In this document: piece after piece, positions 22,119-31,614 of the stretch
How the letters are laid out: each line of letters starts with the position of its first letter
Numbering within the stretch: the stretch's first letter is position 1
Source: Lachnospiraceae bacterium
GTDB taxonomy: Bacteria > Bacillota > Clostridia > Lachnospirales > Lachnospiraceae
Direction: 5' to 3'
Assembly: GCA_021203145.1 (NCBI GenBank)
Contig: JAJQBS010000034.1
Location: 1-34,259 of the forward strand
Length of the DNA: 34,259 nt
Position numbers and translations under genes: made by a program
The notes under the pieces: generated by a model
Seen by the model: the letters and a program-made list of their open reading frames with translations, nothing else
Databases searched by the model: none
What the model was told of the DNA's origin: nothing

Positions 22119-25100
22119 TTAATCTTCTCCCGGATGGGTTTCCGGTGAATTCTCAGAACCTTTTGGAAATGCTTCCTTTGCCGCATCCACTGGCGCTTCT
22201 TTCGAGCTTTCTTTTATAACTCCTTCCGGGCCTGCTTTTAAATCCTCTCCGGATGGTTCTTCCGGGCCTGCTTTCGCTGTCACCTTTTTCGGTTTCCTGT
22301 ATACAAAGAATCCCCAAAGTATCAGCAGCAGCGGGATGAGAACATCGACCGCAATCAGCACCATGCGCCAGTAGGCCATTTTCAAAGTAATCGTCGTGTT
22401 GTCTGACACCAGGTTGAATGCGTTGCTGTTCACAATCGTGTAGAGGACATGCTTCATGGATTCCTGCAGTACATAGACATCAAGCGCGTTCTCTTTGTCG
22501 TACCAGCTCGTGACAGCAATCGTGTCCAGCCAGAGATCCGCTCCCGCATAAATCTGCTGCTTGAAATTCATATGGCTCTGCCCTGTCGCAAAGTCACAGA
22601 TGACCGTCCCTTCAAAGCCCCATTCGTTTCGCAGCACCTCCGTAATCAGGGCGTAGCTGCCTCCTGTCCAGGTCGATCCGATCCGGTTAAAGGAGGACAT
22701 GATCGCGGTCGCACCGCCTTCTTTCACCGTGGTTTCAAATGGTTTCAGATACAGCTCCCGCAAAGCCTGTTCCGTTACCCAGGTACATACGCCGCCTCTG
22801 TGCGTCTCCTGATCGTTGACCGCAAAATGCTTCACGTAACAGTACACACCGCGCTCCGAGGCGCCAGCCACCACCTGTGCCGCCATTGCGCCTGACAGAC
22901 AGCTGTCCTCGCTGTAGTACTCCGGATTCCGTCCGCCAAAGGGTGTGCGGTGAAGATTTGTCGCCGGTGCGTAAATACCGGAATAAGACTGTCCATTCGC
23001 CTCATCGCCGATCAGGCCTTCATCACCGAGAGCGATGCCCATCTTATAAGCCAGCTCTGTATTCCAGGTTGCGGCCACCACACACTCACTGCAATAGAAG
23101 CAGGTGTCATAGATTGTACTGGTATCCCCCAGAAACTTCGTATAGCCAGATGGCCCGTCTGATTCAATCGTAGACGGCTTTCCGATATAGTCAATCGCGT
23201 TCGTCTTAAAAGCAGCGTCCGAAAGCGTATCCCAGATCGAGCTTAATGTAATCCGGCTGAGGATCTGATTCCACGCGTCATCCTCATAATCCAGCCCCAC
23301 CAGCTCACTCAGCTGCATGCCGTCCGCGCTTTTCGCCGTCGCCGGAGGCCGCTCCGCATTCGTGGACACAACGATATCATCCGTCGCCTGAAGTGGATTC
23401 CCCGAATCCGTGCTGTTCAGATCCGCCTGGAACCCGTCATAGGATTCCATCTGTTTCTCTTCCTCCGTCCGTGCTGACGGCCAGGTGCCTTCCCAGTCCG
23501 CGCGGGATAACACGCTTCCCAACTGATCATCTGTATCATCGAAACGGTTTGTCACCTCGTACCCGGTGGTGGTATCCGTCTCATAAATCACCGCCTCATT
23601 CAGCGTCGTCGTCACAGAATCCAGTACCGTATGCGCGTCCGAGCGAATACTGAATACATAGTCGCCCGCATCCAGCTCATAACCGGCATGTCCGTTTCCA
23701 TTTGCGTCTGTATAATCATAGGAAGCAAAATCATAGGGTTCAAACGTAATTGTATATTCCTGCGTCTCGCCCGGCTCCAGATTGTCCGTCTTTGCAAACC
23801 CGATCAGAACCACCTCGGATTTTTCAATTTCTCCTGTGTAATAAGGCGCTGTCGCGTAAAGCTCAATGACGTCTTTTCCCGCGACGGAGCCGGTATTTGT
23901 CACGGAGACGGTTATCGAAAGCATATCGCCGCCATCCGCGCTCCATGCAGATTCCTCGTCAATATCACTCTCTACGATCTCCTGGCTGAAGGTCGTGTAG
24001 CTCAGGCCATAGCCAAAGGCATAGACGACGTTCTCCTCGTACCATTCTTCATCATCCGCGCCGCGGGTCTCAAAATAGCGGTAGCCTACATAAATTCCTT
24101 CCTCATAGTCGATAAAATATTCGTTCTGGGTACTGCCGTTTAAGGTATAAGAATCGGTATTCGCTTCTCCGTTGCAGCTATAGTTGGCGACTGCCGGGAT
24201 AGTCATGAAATCACGGGCATAGGTGTCCACCGTTTTACCGGATGGATTCACCTCGCCGCTCAGGACCTCACCCAGAGCATAAATTCCGGTTTCACCCGGC
24301 ATTCCGATCCAGAGCGCCGCCTGTACTCCAGACGCAAAATCATAGTCCAGCATGGTCTCATCCCCGCCGTTATTGCCGTCAAGGAAGCCCAGCTCGATCG
24401 GGGTTGCACTGTTGAGTACCAATATGACCGTATCAAAGTTTTCACAGGCAAGCTGAAGCATTTCCTGCTCATTCTGATCCAGCTCCAGGTAATGGTCGTC
24501 CGCAGAAGCAGCCCCTTCCACAGGCGTATCCTCGCTGCCGCTGTACATCGTCGTCGGCAGGTCATAATTTTCTCCGCTGACACGGGTAATCACAACCAAC
24601 GCCGCGTCATGGTATTCTTCAAAAGATTCCAGTACATCATCCGTGTAAGAGGAAACCGGCGTCTCCCCCGTCTCAAATCCGGTCACAATACTGCCGGAAA
24701 GCATAGAAGGCGAGGATGGCCGCCCGCTCCCGGAGAGAGAATCATCCTCGTAAAACTCCCTCAGCACTGTATTGTACTCAAAGCCGGCTGATTCCAGGCT
24801 GTCAAAAATAGTCGGTGCATCCGTCGATGTGCCGCCAACGCTCCCGCTGCTGCCATAGGCAAGATCCACCGAATTTTTGCCAAATACGCTGACCTTTGCC
24901 CCCTCCGCCAGCGGCAGAACGGAATCGTCATTTTTCAATAAAATAATGCCCTCTTCATTGATCTCCAGATTGACTTCATTGGCAGCGGCAAGCGCCGTTT
25001 CCTTATCCGTCACGCCCTCCGAAGCCGTATAGCTGGCTTCCGAGGTGCCGGAAATCTCCATTCTGGTTCCGCCAAACATCAGATCCATCGTCCCGGGGAT

Positions 25101-25187
25101 AATCTGAGTCAGCACAAGAGATGCAACGATGAGGAGTATCACAGCCGTGGCTGAGACGCCCTTCCATGCTTTACGTGATCTTACCAT
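22119..25187 (-). CDS. Reversed-domain-order GH3 glycosidase anchored in the membrane at both ends
   Basis: In this 1022-residue enzyme the usual GH3 C-terminal part comes first. The alpha/beta domain (EEGIILLKNDDSVLPL, 78-93) and the fibronectin-like domain (YAFGYGLSYTTF, 389-400) precede the TIM barrel (about 625-930). The barrel carries SDGPSG, KHFAVNDQETHRGG and nucleophile Asp865 in TVICDFATG. This order is known from beta-glucosidases of Ruminococcus albus and Butyrivibrio. An N-terminal helix (11-31) after basic residues and a C-terminal helix (about 940-962) before a long charged tail anchor it, leaving the catalytic part outside the cell. ATG 25187 has GGGAGGAA upstream. It lies downstream of the carbohydrate-binding lipoprotein gene, probably in one operon. 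Substrate is unknown. Confidence 0.9.
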   Translation of the reverse strand: MVRSRKAWKGVSATAVILLIVASLVLTQIIPGTMDLMFGGTRMEISGTSEASYTASEGVTDKETALAAANEVNLEINEEGIILLKNDDSVLPLAEGAKVSVFGKNSVDLAYGSSGSVGGTSTDAPTIFDSLESAGFEYNTVLREFYEDDSLSGSGRPSSPSMLSGSIVTGFETGETPVSSYTDDVLESFEEYHDAALVVITRVSGENYDLPTTMYSGSEDTPVEGAASADDHYLELDQNEQEMLQLACENFDTVILVLNSATPIELGFLDGNNGGDETMLDYDFASGVQAALWIGMPGETGIYALGEVLSGEVNPSGKTVDTYARDFMTIPAVANYSCNGEANTDSYTLNGSTQNEYFIDYEEGIYVGYRYFETRGADDEEWYEENVVYAFGYGLSYTTFSQEIVESDIDEESAWSADGGDMLSITVSVTNTGSVAGKDVIELYATAPYYTGEIEKSEVVLIGFAKTDNLEPGETQEYTITFEPYDFASYDYTDANGNGHAGYELDAGDYVFSIRSDAHTVLDSVTTTLNEAVIYETDTTTGYEVTNRFDDTDDQLGSVLSRADWEGTWPSARTEEEKQMESYDGFQADLNSTDSGNPLQATDDIVVSTNAERPPATAKSADGMQLSELVGLDYEDDAWNQILSRITLSSIWDTLSDAAFKTNAIDYIGKPSTIESDGPSGYTKFLGDTSTIYDTCFYCSECVVAATWNTELAYKMGIALGDEGLIGDEANGQSYSGIYAPATNLHRTPFGGRNPEYYSEDSCLSGAMAAQVVAGASERGVYCYVKHFAVNDQETHRGGVCTWVTEQALRELYLKPFETTVKEGGATAIMSSFNRIGSTWTGGSYALITEVLRNEWGFEGTVICDFATGQSHMNFKQQIYAGADLWLDTIAVTSWYDKENALDVYVLQESMKHVLYTIVNSNAFNLVSDNTTITLKMAYWRMVLIAVDVLIPLLLILWGFFVYRKPKKVTAKAGPEEPSGEDLKAGPEGVIKESSKEAPVDAAKEAFPKGSENSPETHPGED

Positions 25188-25214
25188 CTCATTTCCTCCC
25201 TGTCATATTAATCG

Positions 25215-25240
25215 GATAGGGGGAGTTCCCGCCCCCTATC
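25215..25240. other. Stem-loop between lipoprotein and GH3 genes; U-run lies on the plus strand
   Basis: A 9-base stem GATAGGGGG / CCCCCTATC is followed on the plus strand by TGTCTTTTTT, so as an intrinsic terminator it points against the local genes. It may block antisense transcription or act as an mRNA hairpin on the minus strand. The beginning ATCGGATAGGG is also found at 5816 and 21975. Confidence 0.45.
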
Positions 25241-25310
25241 TGTCTTTTTTACTTTTTCATCTGTTTTCGGCCAGGCTGTTTTTCATCGGCCACTCTATAA
25301 ACAAAAATCA

Positions 25311-26996
25311 TCAGTCATAAGTAGTATTCGCTGTCTCCAGATTCGACTCCAGCGGGAAACCATCCGCCCACGTGATCGAGGAAAGGTCTCCGTCTGTGCA
25401 GATCTTGATCGCGTCGACAACCGGTGCATAGGAATACATGGTTCCGGTCCGCTCGCTCTCCGGCTTGAAGTTATTGACCACCAGCTGAATCACATTGTCC
25501 CCTTCTTCGAGCGAAAGGGTCTGGGACACCAGATAATCCTGGAAAGGATTTTCTACACTGGAGCTGGTGACGCCGCCCGAAGAACCTGCGTTGTTAATGG
25601 CGATGCTGATGCTTCCATATTCCACCTGCTCTCCGTTCACGAGTACCAGGAAATCATCATCCGTGATATCCAGGTCGTAATATTCCGCGCTGAGGCGCAG
25701 GTACAGCAGCGCATTTTCTACCGCTTCATCGGCATGGATATTAAAGGTAAGTGTGATGCCGCTGTAGTACAGATAGCTGACATACCAGCCATTGCTGGCG
25801 CCGGCAACGCCGTCCTGGTCGCGGTTGATAATTTTAGTGCCGCTTAAGGAGCCTGAATAGCCGTAGCCGGTGATTCCGCTCACGTCCGTATACTCTGCTT
25901 CAAATACTACGCAGTTGTACCACTTTGCATACAGTGTGGTGTCCTCACTGATTTTTTCGCTGGAATCATAGTAGGTCGTGCAATCCGGGTCGGTGTACCA
26001 GTAGATAAACTTATAATCATCTCCGCGGTCAGGTGTCGGCAGGGACAGATAAGACTTGTAGGCGACTCTCTGAGAGCGGTACACACCATCATCCGGAGCG
26101 TCATCGTAATTCCACATATAAGTCACCAGTACGGAGCTTCCATCGTCCTCCGTCCAGCCCGCGTAGACAGATACATCCTCTGTAATCATCGTGGTAAAGT
26201 CAAAGCTTTCCGAGCAGTCCGCGTCCTGATACCAGGCTTCAAACAGATAGCCGTCCGAGGAAGGCACGCTCACCGGCTCCGTCGCGGTTCCGTTTTTCTC
26301 CACAGTCTCAGTCGTGAACACATCGTCCGTCCCGTCATTCATGTAAAAGGTAACCGTAGCTTCCGACAGTTCCCATCCGGCATAGAACGTAGTATCCGCC
26401 GTGATCACATATTCAAAATCTGCCTCGCTTGTGCAGTCCGCCTCATTGTACCAGCCAGTAAAGCTGTAATGCTCGCGTGTCGGATCCTCCGGCGTCTCAG
26501 GCACATTGTTTTCCGCGACCGTCTGGGTCTCCGCTTCGGGCGCGTCCTCATAGTTCAGGTCAAACGTAACCAGATATCCATCTTCCACCGCTGTCTGCGT
26601 ATTTTCCTCTGTTTCGGCTTCTGTCGCAGCCTCTGTCTCTGCTTCCGTCTCAGCTTCCTCTGCCACGTCCGTCTCCGCCTCTGTCTCTTCCGAAGCGCTC
26701 TCTTCTGATCCCGCCTCCGTCTCAGTGTCTTCTGTCGCGTCCGTCTCCGCCTCTGTCTCTTCCGAAGCGCCCTCTTCTGATTCTGCTTCCGTTACTGTCT
26801 CACTGCTTTCTTCCGACACAGTCTCTGTCTGCACCGCCTCTTCGGTCTGTTCCTCCGTCTGTGCCTCTGTCTGCGCTGTCGTCTGTGCTTCCGTCTCTGT
26901 ATTGGAACTGCTGTTACCGCAGGCACTCAGGCACAGCACGGAAATCGCGGCCAATACAGCCATCGACAATGCAGATCGTTTTCTTTTATTCAGCAT
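25311..26996 (-). CDS. Surface lipoprotein with acidic repeat linker, InlB-type repeats and CBM-like C-terminal domain
   Basis: This 561-residue protein has a lipoprotein signal with lipobox LSAC (Cys26). A long Glu/Thr-rich spacer follows (about 30-138, with a 24-residue repeat SEE-x-ASEETEAETD). Three Listeria-Bacteroides (InlB B-type) repeats follow at about 140-205, 208-276 and 288-355, marked by FTGWYNEADC, FEAWYQDADC and FIYWYTDPDC, each ending in TTFYAGW-like strands. The last about 190 residues look like a CBM6/CBM35-type beta-sandwich: EAEYTDVSG, LNIHAD-like strands and LEEGDNVIQLVVNN. It probably holds carbohydrate at the cell surface for the neighbouring GH3 enzymes. ATG 26996 has GAGGAG 6 bases upstream. 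The CBM assignment is from pattern only. Confidence 0.8.
   Translation of the reverse strand: MLNKRKRSALSMAVLAAISVLCLSACGNSSSNTETEAQTTAQTEAQTEEQTEEAVQTETVSEESSETVTEAESEEGASEETEAETDATEDTETEAGSEESASEETEAETDVAEEAETEAETEAATEAETEENTQTAVEDGYLVTFDLNYEDAPEAETQTVAENNVPETPEDPTREHYSFTGWYNEADCTSEADFEYVITADTTFYAGWELSEATVTFYMNDGTDDVFTTETVEKNGTATEPVSVPSSDGYLFEAWYQDADCSESFDFTTMITEDVSVYAGWTEDDGSSVLVTYMWNYDDAPDDGVYRSQRVAYKSYLSLPTPDRGDDYKFIYWYTDPDCTTYYDSSEKISEDTTLYAKWYNCVVFEAEYTDVSGITGYGYSGSLSGTKIINRDQDGVAGASNGWYVSYLYYSGITLTFNIHADEAVENALLYLRLSAEYYDLDITDDDFLVLVNGEQVEYGSISIAINNAGSSGGVTSSSVENPFQDYLVSQTLSLEEGDNVIQLVVNNFKPESERTGTMYSYAPVVDAIKICTDGDLSSITWADGFPLESNLETANTTYD
26637..26780 (-). repeat. Two 72-base tandem repeats in the lipoprotein linker
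   Basis: Residues 73-96 and 97-120 (both starting SEE and sharing ASEETEAETD) are encoded by two similar 72-base units. Shorter ETEA repeats surround them. Copy number changes would lengthen or shorten the linker without frameshift. Confidence 0.75.
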
Positions 26997-27029
26997 TTTT
27001 TCTCCTCACATACTATTTTTCATTCAACT

Positions 27030-27064
27030 CGCGTCCGGCTTTAGCCGGAAGAATTCCTTACGCG
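27030..27064 (-). other. Nested stem-loop element, copy B
   Basis: On the minus strand CGCGT, AAGGAATTCTT, an inner stem CCGGCT-AA-AGCCGG and ACGCG, like the element at 21926-21968 but with a different outer stem. It lies 34 bases upstream of the lipoprotein ATG. A separate hairpin TGCGCAG-CAGG / CCTG-CTGCGCA follows at 27074-27100, between this element and the large GH3 stop. Confidence 0.4.
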
Positions 27065-27273
27065 TCCGTGTGCATAATATTTTGCGCAGACAGGAAACCT
27101 GCCTGCGCACGGATGATCGTTGCCTGTCTCCCTCCTGTTCTGCCCTGCCGGCCACACCGTCCTGGCATGACCGGCTCCGGGTGAACTCTTTTTTAAGGTT
27201 CTGCAGTTATGTATGGTTTTTCTGTTACGATTTTTTGCTCTGGTTTTACGGTTTCGATTGTTTCGATTCTGAT

Positions 27274-30200
27274 TTACGGCTCTACATAGAAGTTCAGCAC
27301 ATAGGTGCTCTCTATAACCTTTGTTGTGTAGGATGTCGCGAACTGAATGGAGTAAACGGTCTCGTCTGTCAGCGCGTTAATCACTACACTGAAGTGGCCG
27401 GATTCCGTCGGGGTACCGGTGATCAGACCATCCTCATCCATCGTCAGTCCATCCGGCAGATACGAGCCGTCTGCAATCTCATAGGTATAACTCGAGCCCG
27501 AATCAGAGCTGCCGCCCATCAGCATCATCATCATTTCATCGCCGCCTTCGGAGCTTTCTTCCGCAGCCGGAGCATAGGCGATCGCGCCATAGCCGGAGAA
27601 TGCCTCTCCTACCTTCGCGTTTTCAAGATCCTCCGTCAGATCTGAGTCGCATTCCCACGCCGAATTCACCACAACTGTGAATTCCATCTGCGCCGTAAGG
27701 TCGAAGCTGTTGTCAATCGAGCACTGAATCGTCACATCGAAGGTACCGGATTCTGTCGCCGTGCCGGAAATGGTCCCGTCCGAGCTTAAAGTCAGGCCAT
27801 CCGGCAATGCGCCGTCTCCTTCATTGATGTCCACGGAATAGCTCACCTGGTAAGAAGCCCACTCCTCAAATTCAGGTACTGCCACGGATATAGAGCTCTC
27901 CGTTCCCTGATTGAACTCCAGCACGGAGCTGTTACCCTCGATCGCAAGGTAATATTCCTCATACGGAATCGTGTAATGCAGGCCCATTCCGCTGCCGTCC
28001 GTGTACTCCTGATTATCAATTCCGTTCGTGGAAATGTTGGAATAGAGCTGGCTGTACAGGATCCGCATCGCGGCAAGCCGCACATAATACCACTGGCTGT
28101 AGTTCAGCACCGCGTCCTCCGGCTTCTCGTCCGGATACTCCTCACCGGCATAGGTCGCCGATGTATATACGCCGTCCTCATACCACTTGCCCGAGAGGCT
28201 CGATTGTGAGTTCGTAAAGATGTTGACATGCCCCATCGGCACTACATAAGAGCGGATCATCGCGTCCATCGGCAGATAGAAGCTCGCGCCGTCATAACCG
28301 TCGGTTACGATAAAGCCGTCCCAGCCCCATTCTTCATAAATCACTTCCTGCAGAGCTGTGTTGTTGGAAGCGTCCACATCGCCTACGCATGCCAGAGAGT
28401 TCATCATCTCGCCTGCACCGCCTTCCTGCATGCACATCTGGAAAATCTTGAACGCGCCTTCGCGGGCCGCCTGCTCATTGACATAAGTACGTACGCCCTG
28501 ACGATCGGTTTCCTGATCATTTAAGATGCCGTGCTTTACGCATACCAGCGCGCCGCGGGAACTTGCTCCGGCTACCATGGCTGCCGTCATATAGCCGCCG
28601 TGGATGCCATCGGATGACATATAGTCATCATAGCGTCCCAGGAAATGGGAACGATGAATGTTCGCGCCAGGTCCCTGCCATACATCCATGCCGCCCCAGA
28701 GGCCGACATTCGCGTAAGCGATACCCACCTGGTACGCCAGCTCCTTGTTCCATGAGGTCGCAAGTACGCACTCACTGCCCCAGTCATAAGCGGTATCCGG
28801 CCAGTGGCGCGGACCGTCCGCATCCATCGTAAACGGCTTGTCAATGCTGGATACGTCGGTTGAATATCCATTGTAAGAAACGATGTGTTTTAAGGTGTCA
28901 TATTCCAGCTGGTTAATAAAGATTGTCCAGCATTCCCATCCGGTCTTTCCGTCAAACTCCTCGATGTAAGTGGTATGGGTTTCCTCATCATTTTCCGTCG
29001 CTTCAGGATCATAAGTGTACTCTACTTCTCCCTCTTCATCCCAGAGCGCGATGCCGATCATGTCGCGCCACATAATCTCCGGCAGAGTCGCGGTCTCCAG
29101 GTTCTGCTCGTCGCCGGAATTGTCCCATGAGGTTCCGGTCGATCCGTCATTTTCCACCTGCGTCCACTCTACGCCGTCCTCGCCGCGCGGGTTCGTCAGC
29201 TCTTCAAAGTCTTCCTCCGTGACGAGCCACTCTTCCGCGATCCCAAAGCCGGTCGCTACGAGCTCATTGTCCGTGTTGTACATGGATTCGGAATCATCCT
29301 CTCCATTTCCGTAGCTTTCATTAATGTAAGCCTCGTCACCCCCGCCAACGTCAGCGTCATAGCTCTCCCAGGACTCAATCAGATAGAAATAATAGTCACT
29401 CCTCTGCAAATCCTCCTGGTAAATCGGCGTATTTTTCGGATCAGTGCCTTCCCAGTCGTCACGGGTGAGCTGCACGATCAGTCCGCTCTCCTCCAGAGTC
29501 TCAAAGCTCTCAGAGTCATCTGTACTGCCGCTTCCGCTGTAGTCATAGCCAAGAGAATTGTAAATATTGTCTCCGGACAGATAATTCTCTACATCATTGC
29601 CGCTGTAGTCATCGACATCCAGGGCAACATCCGTGGAAAGATCCGCCAGTGTGTAAGTGATCACCGGCGTATGCGAATCGGTCTGGAAGCGGAGCTCATA
29701 GTCCGCACTGGATGCACCGAATGCCTCGATGTCCGTGTTTGCATCCAGCTCATATACAGTATAGCCATTGCCGTTCGCGTCATCATAATCGAAGGACGCC
29801 ATATCCTCAATATTAAAGGTAATCTCAAGAATCTCTGACTCTCCCGGATTCAGTGTGCTGGTTTTCTCAAAAGCCACCAGACTCACTTCCGCTTTGGCGA
29901 TCCCATTGGAAATATATGGCGTGTGGACATAAAGCTCTACTACATCCTTGCCCGCCACGGAGCCCGTATTGGTAACCTTCACCTTTGCTGTGATCGTCCA
30001 ACAGTTTTCCTCCGTCCATTCCGGAGAATATACATCGCCTTCGGCAGCAGCAAATTCATTCCAGGTGGAATCATCCACTTCGATCAGTTCCCATTCAAAG
30101 GTCGTATAGGACAGACCATATCCAAACGGATAAGTCACTGCAGAATCCCAGTCTGTAATGTACCCGTCCACATAAGCGGTCTCATAATACTTATACCCAT

Positions 30201-31266
30201 TATAAATGCCTTCCTCATAGGACACAATCGGAATGCCGGTGACGGCCGTATCATCTTCCGACGCCATCATCATGCTGTTGGAGTTGTTTGCCTTGCGTTC
30301 CCACTCATGCACCTCCCACTCACCTGTCTCATCGTTATATTCGTAGAGATAGTTGTTGGTCATGGCAGTCATGCCGGCTTCCTCCGCAGCCTCTATATAG
30401 GAGTCGCTGGTATAAATCTGGCTGTAATCGCCATAATTGTACCAGGTCGGATCCGCCGTAAAGTCCGCCTCAAAGAAATCTGCTGTCTTTCCAGAAGGGG
30501 AAACCTCGCCGGATAAAAGCATCGGGAGTGCTTTCAGGCCGTTGTCGCCATACTGGCCGACCCACATGATCGCGTCCACATTTTCATCTTCCTCAAACGC
30601 TTCCAGCTCCATTGCATTGGCCGCGCCAATAAGAATGATAACCTTGTCGCAGTGTTCCGCCGCGTACGCGACCAGCTCCAGCTCCGTGCTGGTCGGCATC
30701 AGCTGGTGCTGATAAGTCACGCCATCGATCGTCACGAGCGCTTCGTGTTCATATTCTCCGCCCTCCGTGTAAATCTCATCCGCCACGTAACCCCAGTTTT
30801 CCTGCGCGTCCTGACCCTCAGAAATACCGTCACGGTCAATACACACAATCGCCACGTCGCTGTAAAAATCCAGGCTCTGCTCTTCCAGCTTTGTAATCGA
30901 GCTGACTCCATATTCATCCGAAGTCACATCATAGTTGGAAAGCAGCTTTTCGTTCACATTAGTGAATCCACCTTCCGTGAGCGCCTCGTAGTAATCGCTG
31001 CCATCCTCGCCAAAAATCGTGATGGACGCAGTCGTCGAGATCGGCAGGGCATTGTCCTGGTTCTTGAGCAGAATCATGCCTTCCAGATTCATTTCGATTT
31101 CAGTTTCTTCCGCCGCCGCGAACGCTTCGTCACGATTCGAATAATCCGTCATAAACTGATATTCCTTGGTCGATGACGCACTGGCTGTTGCACCAAAAAT
31201 CATCGGCAGAGTCATGCCTACCGCAACAGCGCGCCTGAAAACGTCCTTCCTCTTTTTTACTTTCAT
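27274..31266 (-). CDS. Secreted reversed-domain-order GH3 glycosidase with two putative-Ig domains
   Basis: This 1330-residue exported enzyme has a signal peptide (basic start, hydrophobic core to FGATASA, about residue 30). The alpha/beta domain (EGMILLKNQDNALPI, 62-76) and fibronectin-like domain (YPFGYGLSYTTFEW, 379-392) come before the TIM barrel (about 728-1110). The barrel has DADGPRHW, KHGILNDQETDR (911-922) and nucleophile Asp989 in GFIVTDGYD. Long acidic inserts (about 545-725) lie between. The C-terminus carries two putative-Ig repeats with LPDGLTLSSDGTISGTATESG and LPDGLTMDEDGLITGTPTES. No anchor is visible. AAAGGAGGAA precedes the ATG, with a leader of about 110 bases. A LytTR-type operator lies upstream. 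It is probably a polysaccharide- or glycan-trimming beta-glycosidase. Confidence 0.9.
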   Translation of the reverse strand: MKVKKRKDVFRRAVAVGMTLPMIFGATASASSTKEYQFMTDYSNRDEAFAAAEETEIEMNLEGMILLKNQDNALPISTTASITIFGEDGSDYYEALTEGGFTNVNEKLLSNYDVTSDEYGVSSITKLEEQSLDFYSDVAIVCIDRDGISEGQDAQENWGYVADEIYTEGGEYEHEALVTIDGVTYQHQLMPTSTELELVAYAAEHCDKVIILIGAANAMELEAFEEDENVDAIMWVGQYGDNGLKALPMLLSGEVSPSGKTADFFEADFTADPTWYNYGDYSQIYTSDSYIEAAEEAGMTAMTNNYLYEYNDETGEWEVHEWERKANNSNSMMMASEDDTAVTGIPIVSYEEGIYNGYKYYETAYVDGYITDWDSAVTYPFGYGLSYTTFEWELIEVDDSTWNEFAAAEGDVYSPEWTEENCWTITAKVKVTNTGSVAGKDVVELYVHTPYISNGIAKAEVSLVAFEKTSTLNPGESEILEITFNIEDMASFDYDDANGNGYTVYELDANTDIEAFGASSADYELRFQTDSHTPVITYTLADLSTDVALDVDDYSGNDVENYLSGDNIYNSLGYDYSGSGSTDDSESFETLEESGLIVQLTRDDWEGTDPKNTPIYQEDLQRSDYYFYLIESWESYDADVGGGDEAYINESYGNGEDDSESMYNTDNELVATGFGIAEEWLVTEEDFEELTNPRGEDGVEWTQVENDGSTGTSWDNSGDEQNLETATLPEIMWRDMIGIALWDEEGEVEYTYDPEATENDEETHTTYIEEFDGKTGWECWTIFINQLEYDTLKHIVSYNGYSTDVSSIDKPFTMDADGPRHWPDTAYDWGSECVLATSWNKELAYQVGIAYANVGLWGGMDVWQGPGANIHRSHFLGRYDDYMSSDGIHGGYMTAAMVAGASSRGALVCVKHGILNDQETDRQGVRTYVNEQAAREGAFKIFQMCMQEGGAGEMMNSLACVGDVDASNNTALQEVIYEEWGWDGFIVTDGYDGASFYLPMDAMIRSYVVPMGHVNIFTNSQSSLSGKWYEDGVYTSATYAGEEYPDEKPEDAVLNYSQWYYVRLAAMRILYSQLYSNISTNGIDNQEYTDGSGMGLHYTIPYEEYYLAIEGNSSVLEFNQGTESSISVAVPEFEEWASYQVSYSVDINEGDGALPDGLTLSSDGTISGTATESGTFDVTIQCSIDNSFDLTAQMEFTVVVNSAWECDSDLTEDLENAKVGEAFSGYGAIAYAPAAEESSEGGDEMMMMLMGGSSDSGSSYTYEIADGSYLPDGLTMDEDGLITGTPTESGHFSVVINALTDETVYSIQFATSYTTKVIESTYVLNFYVEP

Positions 31267-31386
31267 ACGATTCCTCCTTTCGTTGTTTGTCGCTTCCAGG
31301 AAATTCCGACAGCCTGTTTTTCTCGCCCCTCCCCTCCGGCGTCAGTCCCCTCCTGTGTGCAACATTGCCTTTTAATTGCTGAAAGG

Positions 31387-31414
31387 AGTATAGCAAAATT
31401 CATCTATTTTTCAC
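31387..31414 (-). promoter_or_regulatory. Promoter of the large GH3 gene
   Basis: Minus strand -10 TATACT (31387-31392), 16-base spacer, weak -35 GTGAAA (31409-31414). A weak -35 with upstream operator repeats is what an activator-dependent promoter looks like. The same arrangement is repeated at 21786-21813. Confidence 0.6.
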
Positions 31415-31423
31415 GTTTTCTTC

Positions 31424-31452
31424 ACAAACGGTCCGTTTTTTGCACAAACTGT
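31424..31452 (-). promoter_or_regulatory. LytTR-type direct repeats upstream of the large GH3 promoter
   Basis: Minus strand ACAGTTTGT (31444-31452) and ACCGTTTGT (31424-31432) both fit the published LytTR half-site pattern (W-M-M-GTT-N-R-K), with a period of 20 bases. The nearer repeat ends about 10 bases before the -35. The LytTR regulator encoded at 33052-33759 is the likely binder. Confidence 0.6.
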
Positions 31453-31549
31453 TGGCAGGTCTGTGCATTTTCACAATTTTAGCTGTTGGTTTTTGTGAAA
31501 AATTCTAAAACAGCTGTGAGACGCAGCCACGGATAAGTGCACAGTCTAA

Positions 31550-31580
31550 GATAAGCCCGGGAAAAATTCCCGGGCTTATC
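31550..31580 (-). terminator. Terminator-like hairpin after the histidine kinase gene
   Basis: A perfect 12-base stem GATAAGCCCGGG / CCCGGGCTTATC with a 7-base loop lies 34 bases past the kinase stop on the minus strand. The following bases are not a full U-run. It separates the two-component genes from the GH3 promoter. The rest of 31267-31614 holds the GH3 leader, promoter and operator and no gene. Confidence 0.6.
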
Positions 31581-31614
31581 TGTTTGCTTAATGCGTCCAA
31601 TCTCCTGCGCCTGT

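Noticed and set aside
31130..31396. 88-codon minus-strand ORF overlapping the start of the large GH3 gene
   Set aside because: It runs through the GH3 promoter, leader and signal peptide in another frame and has no ribosome binding site.
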